Origin: Clostridiales bacterium
GTDB taxonomy: Bacteria; Bacillota; Clostridia; Christensenellales; Aristaeellaceae
Length of the DNA stretch: 5,511 nucleotides
Direction: 5' to 3'
Assembly (NCBI GenBank): GCA_004556985.1
Contig: SFFC01000127.1
Location: 1 to 5,511, forward strand
Shown: positions 5,406 through 5,511 of the stretch, piece by piece
How the letters are laid out: each line of letters begins with the position of its first letter
Numbering within the stretch: position 1 is the first letter of the stretch
Made by a program: the position numbers and the translations under genes
The notes under the pieces: model-generated
Database searches by the model: none
Told to the model about the DNA's origin: nothing
What the model saw: the letters and a program-made list of their open reading frames with translations, nothing else

Positions 5406-5429
5406 TCAGGATAATGAACAGGTGATTGC

Positions 5430-5461
5430 AAACGGATGATCCTTGATGGTCATCCGTTTTT
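5430..5461 (+). terminator. Intrinsic terminator after the peptide gene
   Basis: AAACGGATGA (5430-5439) pairs perfectly with TCATCCGTTT (5450-5459) around a 10-base loop, and the second arm runs into a stretch of five T (5457-5461). It starts 25 bases after the peptide stop. The next start codon is only 18 bases beyond, with no room for a promoter, so some readthrough is likely needed. Confidence 0.85.
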
Positions 5462-5479
5462 GTCATGGAAGGGAAGCAG

Positions 5480-5511
5480 ATGGAACCCATCAATTATCGG
5501 GGAACCGCAGA
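5480..5511 (+). CDS. Start of a further gene, runs off the right edge
   Basis: An ATG at 5480 opens a frame of ten complete codons (MEPINYRGTA) with no stop before the window ends. GGAAGGG (5467-5473) stands six bases upstream as a ribosome binding site, which prefers this ATG to the in-frame one at 5465. Too little is visible to name a family. Its place after the peptide gene makes it a candidate processing, transport or modifying component of the same system. Confidence 0.5.
   Translation, partial: MEPINYRGTA

Noticed and set aside
1..5511. CRISPR array, tRNA, rRNA or insertion sequence
   Set aside because: No regularly spaced direct repeats, no cloverleaf or rRNA-like stretch, and no transposase motif or terminal inverted repeats were seen by eye on either strand.

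Overview
The window looks like a GC-rich Gram-positive anaerobe of the Clostridia, probably gut-associated. The grounds are strong AGGAGG-type ribosome binding sites, compact intrinsic terminators, a LpdC/LpdB/tannase-like gene set known from Lactobacillus and clostridia, and a PqqD-like protein beside a peptide with an N-terminal NEYVAAC segment. Genus cannot be read from this sequence. Most of the window is very GC-rich, so long open frames opposite the real genes are common and carry no meaning.

Positions 1-3100, all minus strand, read right to left: a broken alpha/beta-hydrolase (esterase) fragment, a UbiD-family decarboxylase of the gallate/protocatechuate decarboxylase type (LpdC-like), a UbiX-type flavin prenyltransferase (LpdB-like), and a subtype-B-tannase-like serine esterase that runs off the left edge. 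The last three overlap by 8 and 4 bases and look translationally coupled. Together they suggest release of hydroxylated aromatic acids from plant esters by the esterase, then non-oxidative decarboxylation by UbiD using prenylated FMN made by UbiX. The oddity is the right end: the esterase stops being esterase-like after about residue 105, and the UbiD gene lacks its first 50-60 residues. The two are joined out of frame around 2783-2798, which means either a real deletion fusion or an assembly chimera.

Positions 3101-3520 hold the esterase ribosome binding site, a possible promoter and leader hairpin, a possible 28-residue basic peptide gene, and a clear intrinsic terminator for the next gene. 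Positions 3521-4297 (minus) encode a ZIP-family metal transporter with its own promoter. Inside that promoter, TTGAC and GTCAA half-sites overlap the -35 box.

Positions 4298-4642 are a divergent intergenic region. It carries two adjacent palindromes (19 and 29 bases) just upstream of a near-consensus sigma-A promoter that reads rightward. That promoter drives a PqqD-like RiPP recognition element protein (4643-4990) and, one base after its stop, a 137-residue peptide/protein (4992-5405). Its GC-rich NEYVAAC N-terminal part is followed by an AT-rich remainder. A strong terminator follows, and a further gene starts only 18 bases after it and runs off the right edge. This right-hand unit is the best candidate for a poorly described system: a RiPP-like recognition protein plus a long mosaic substrate with terminator-tuned downstream expression. 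The modifying enzymes, if any, lie outside the window.
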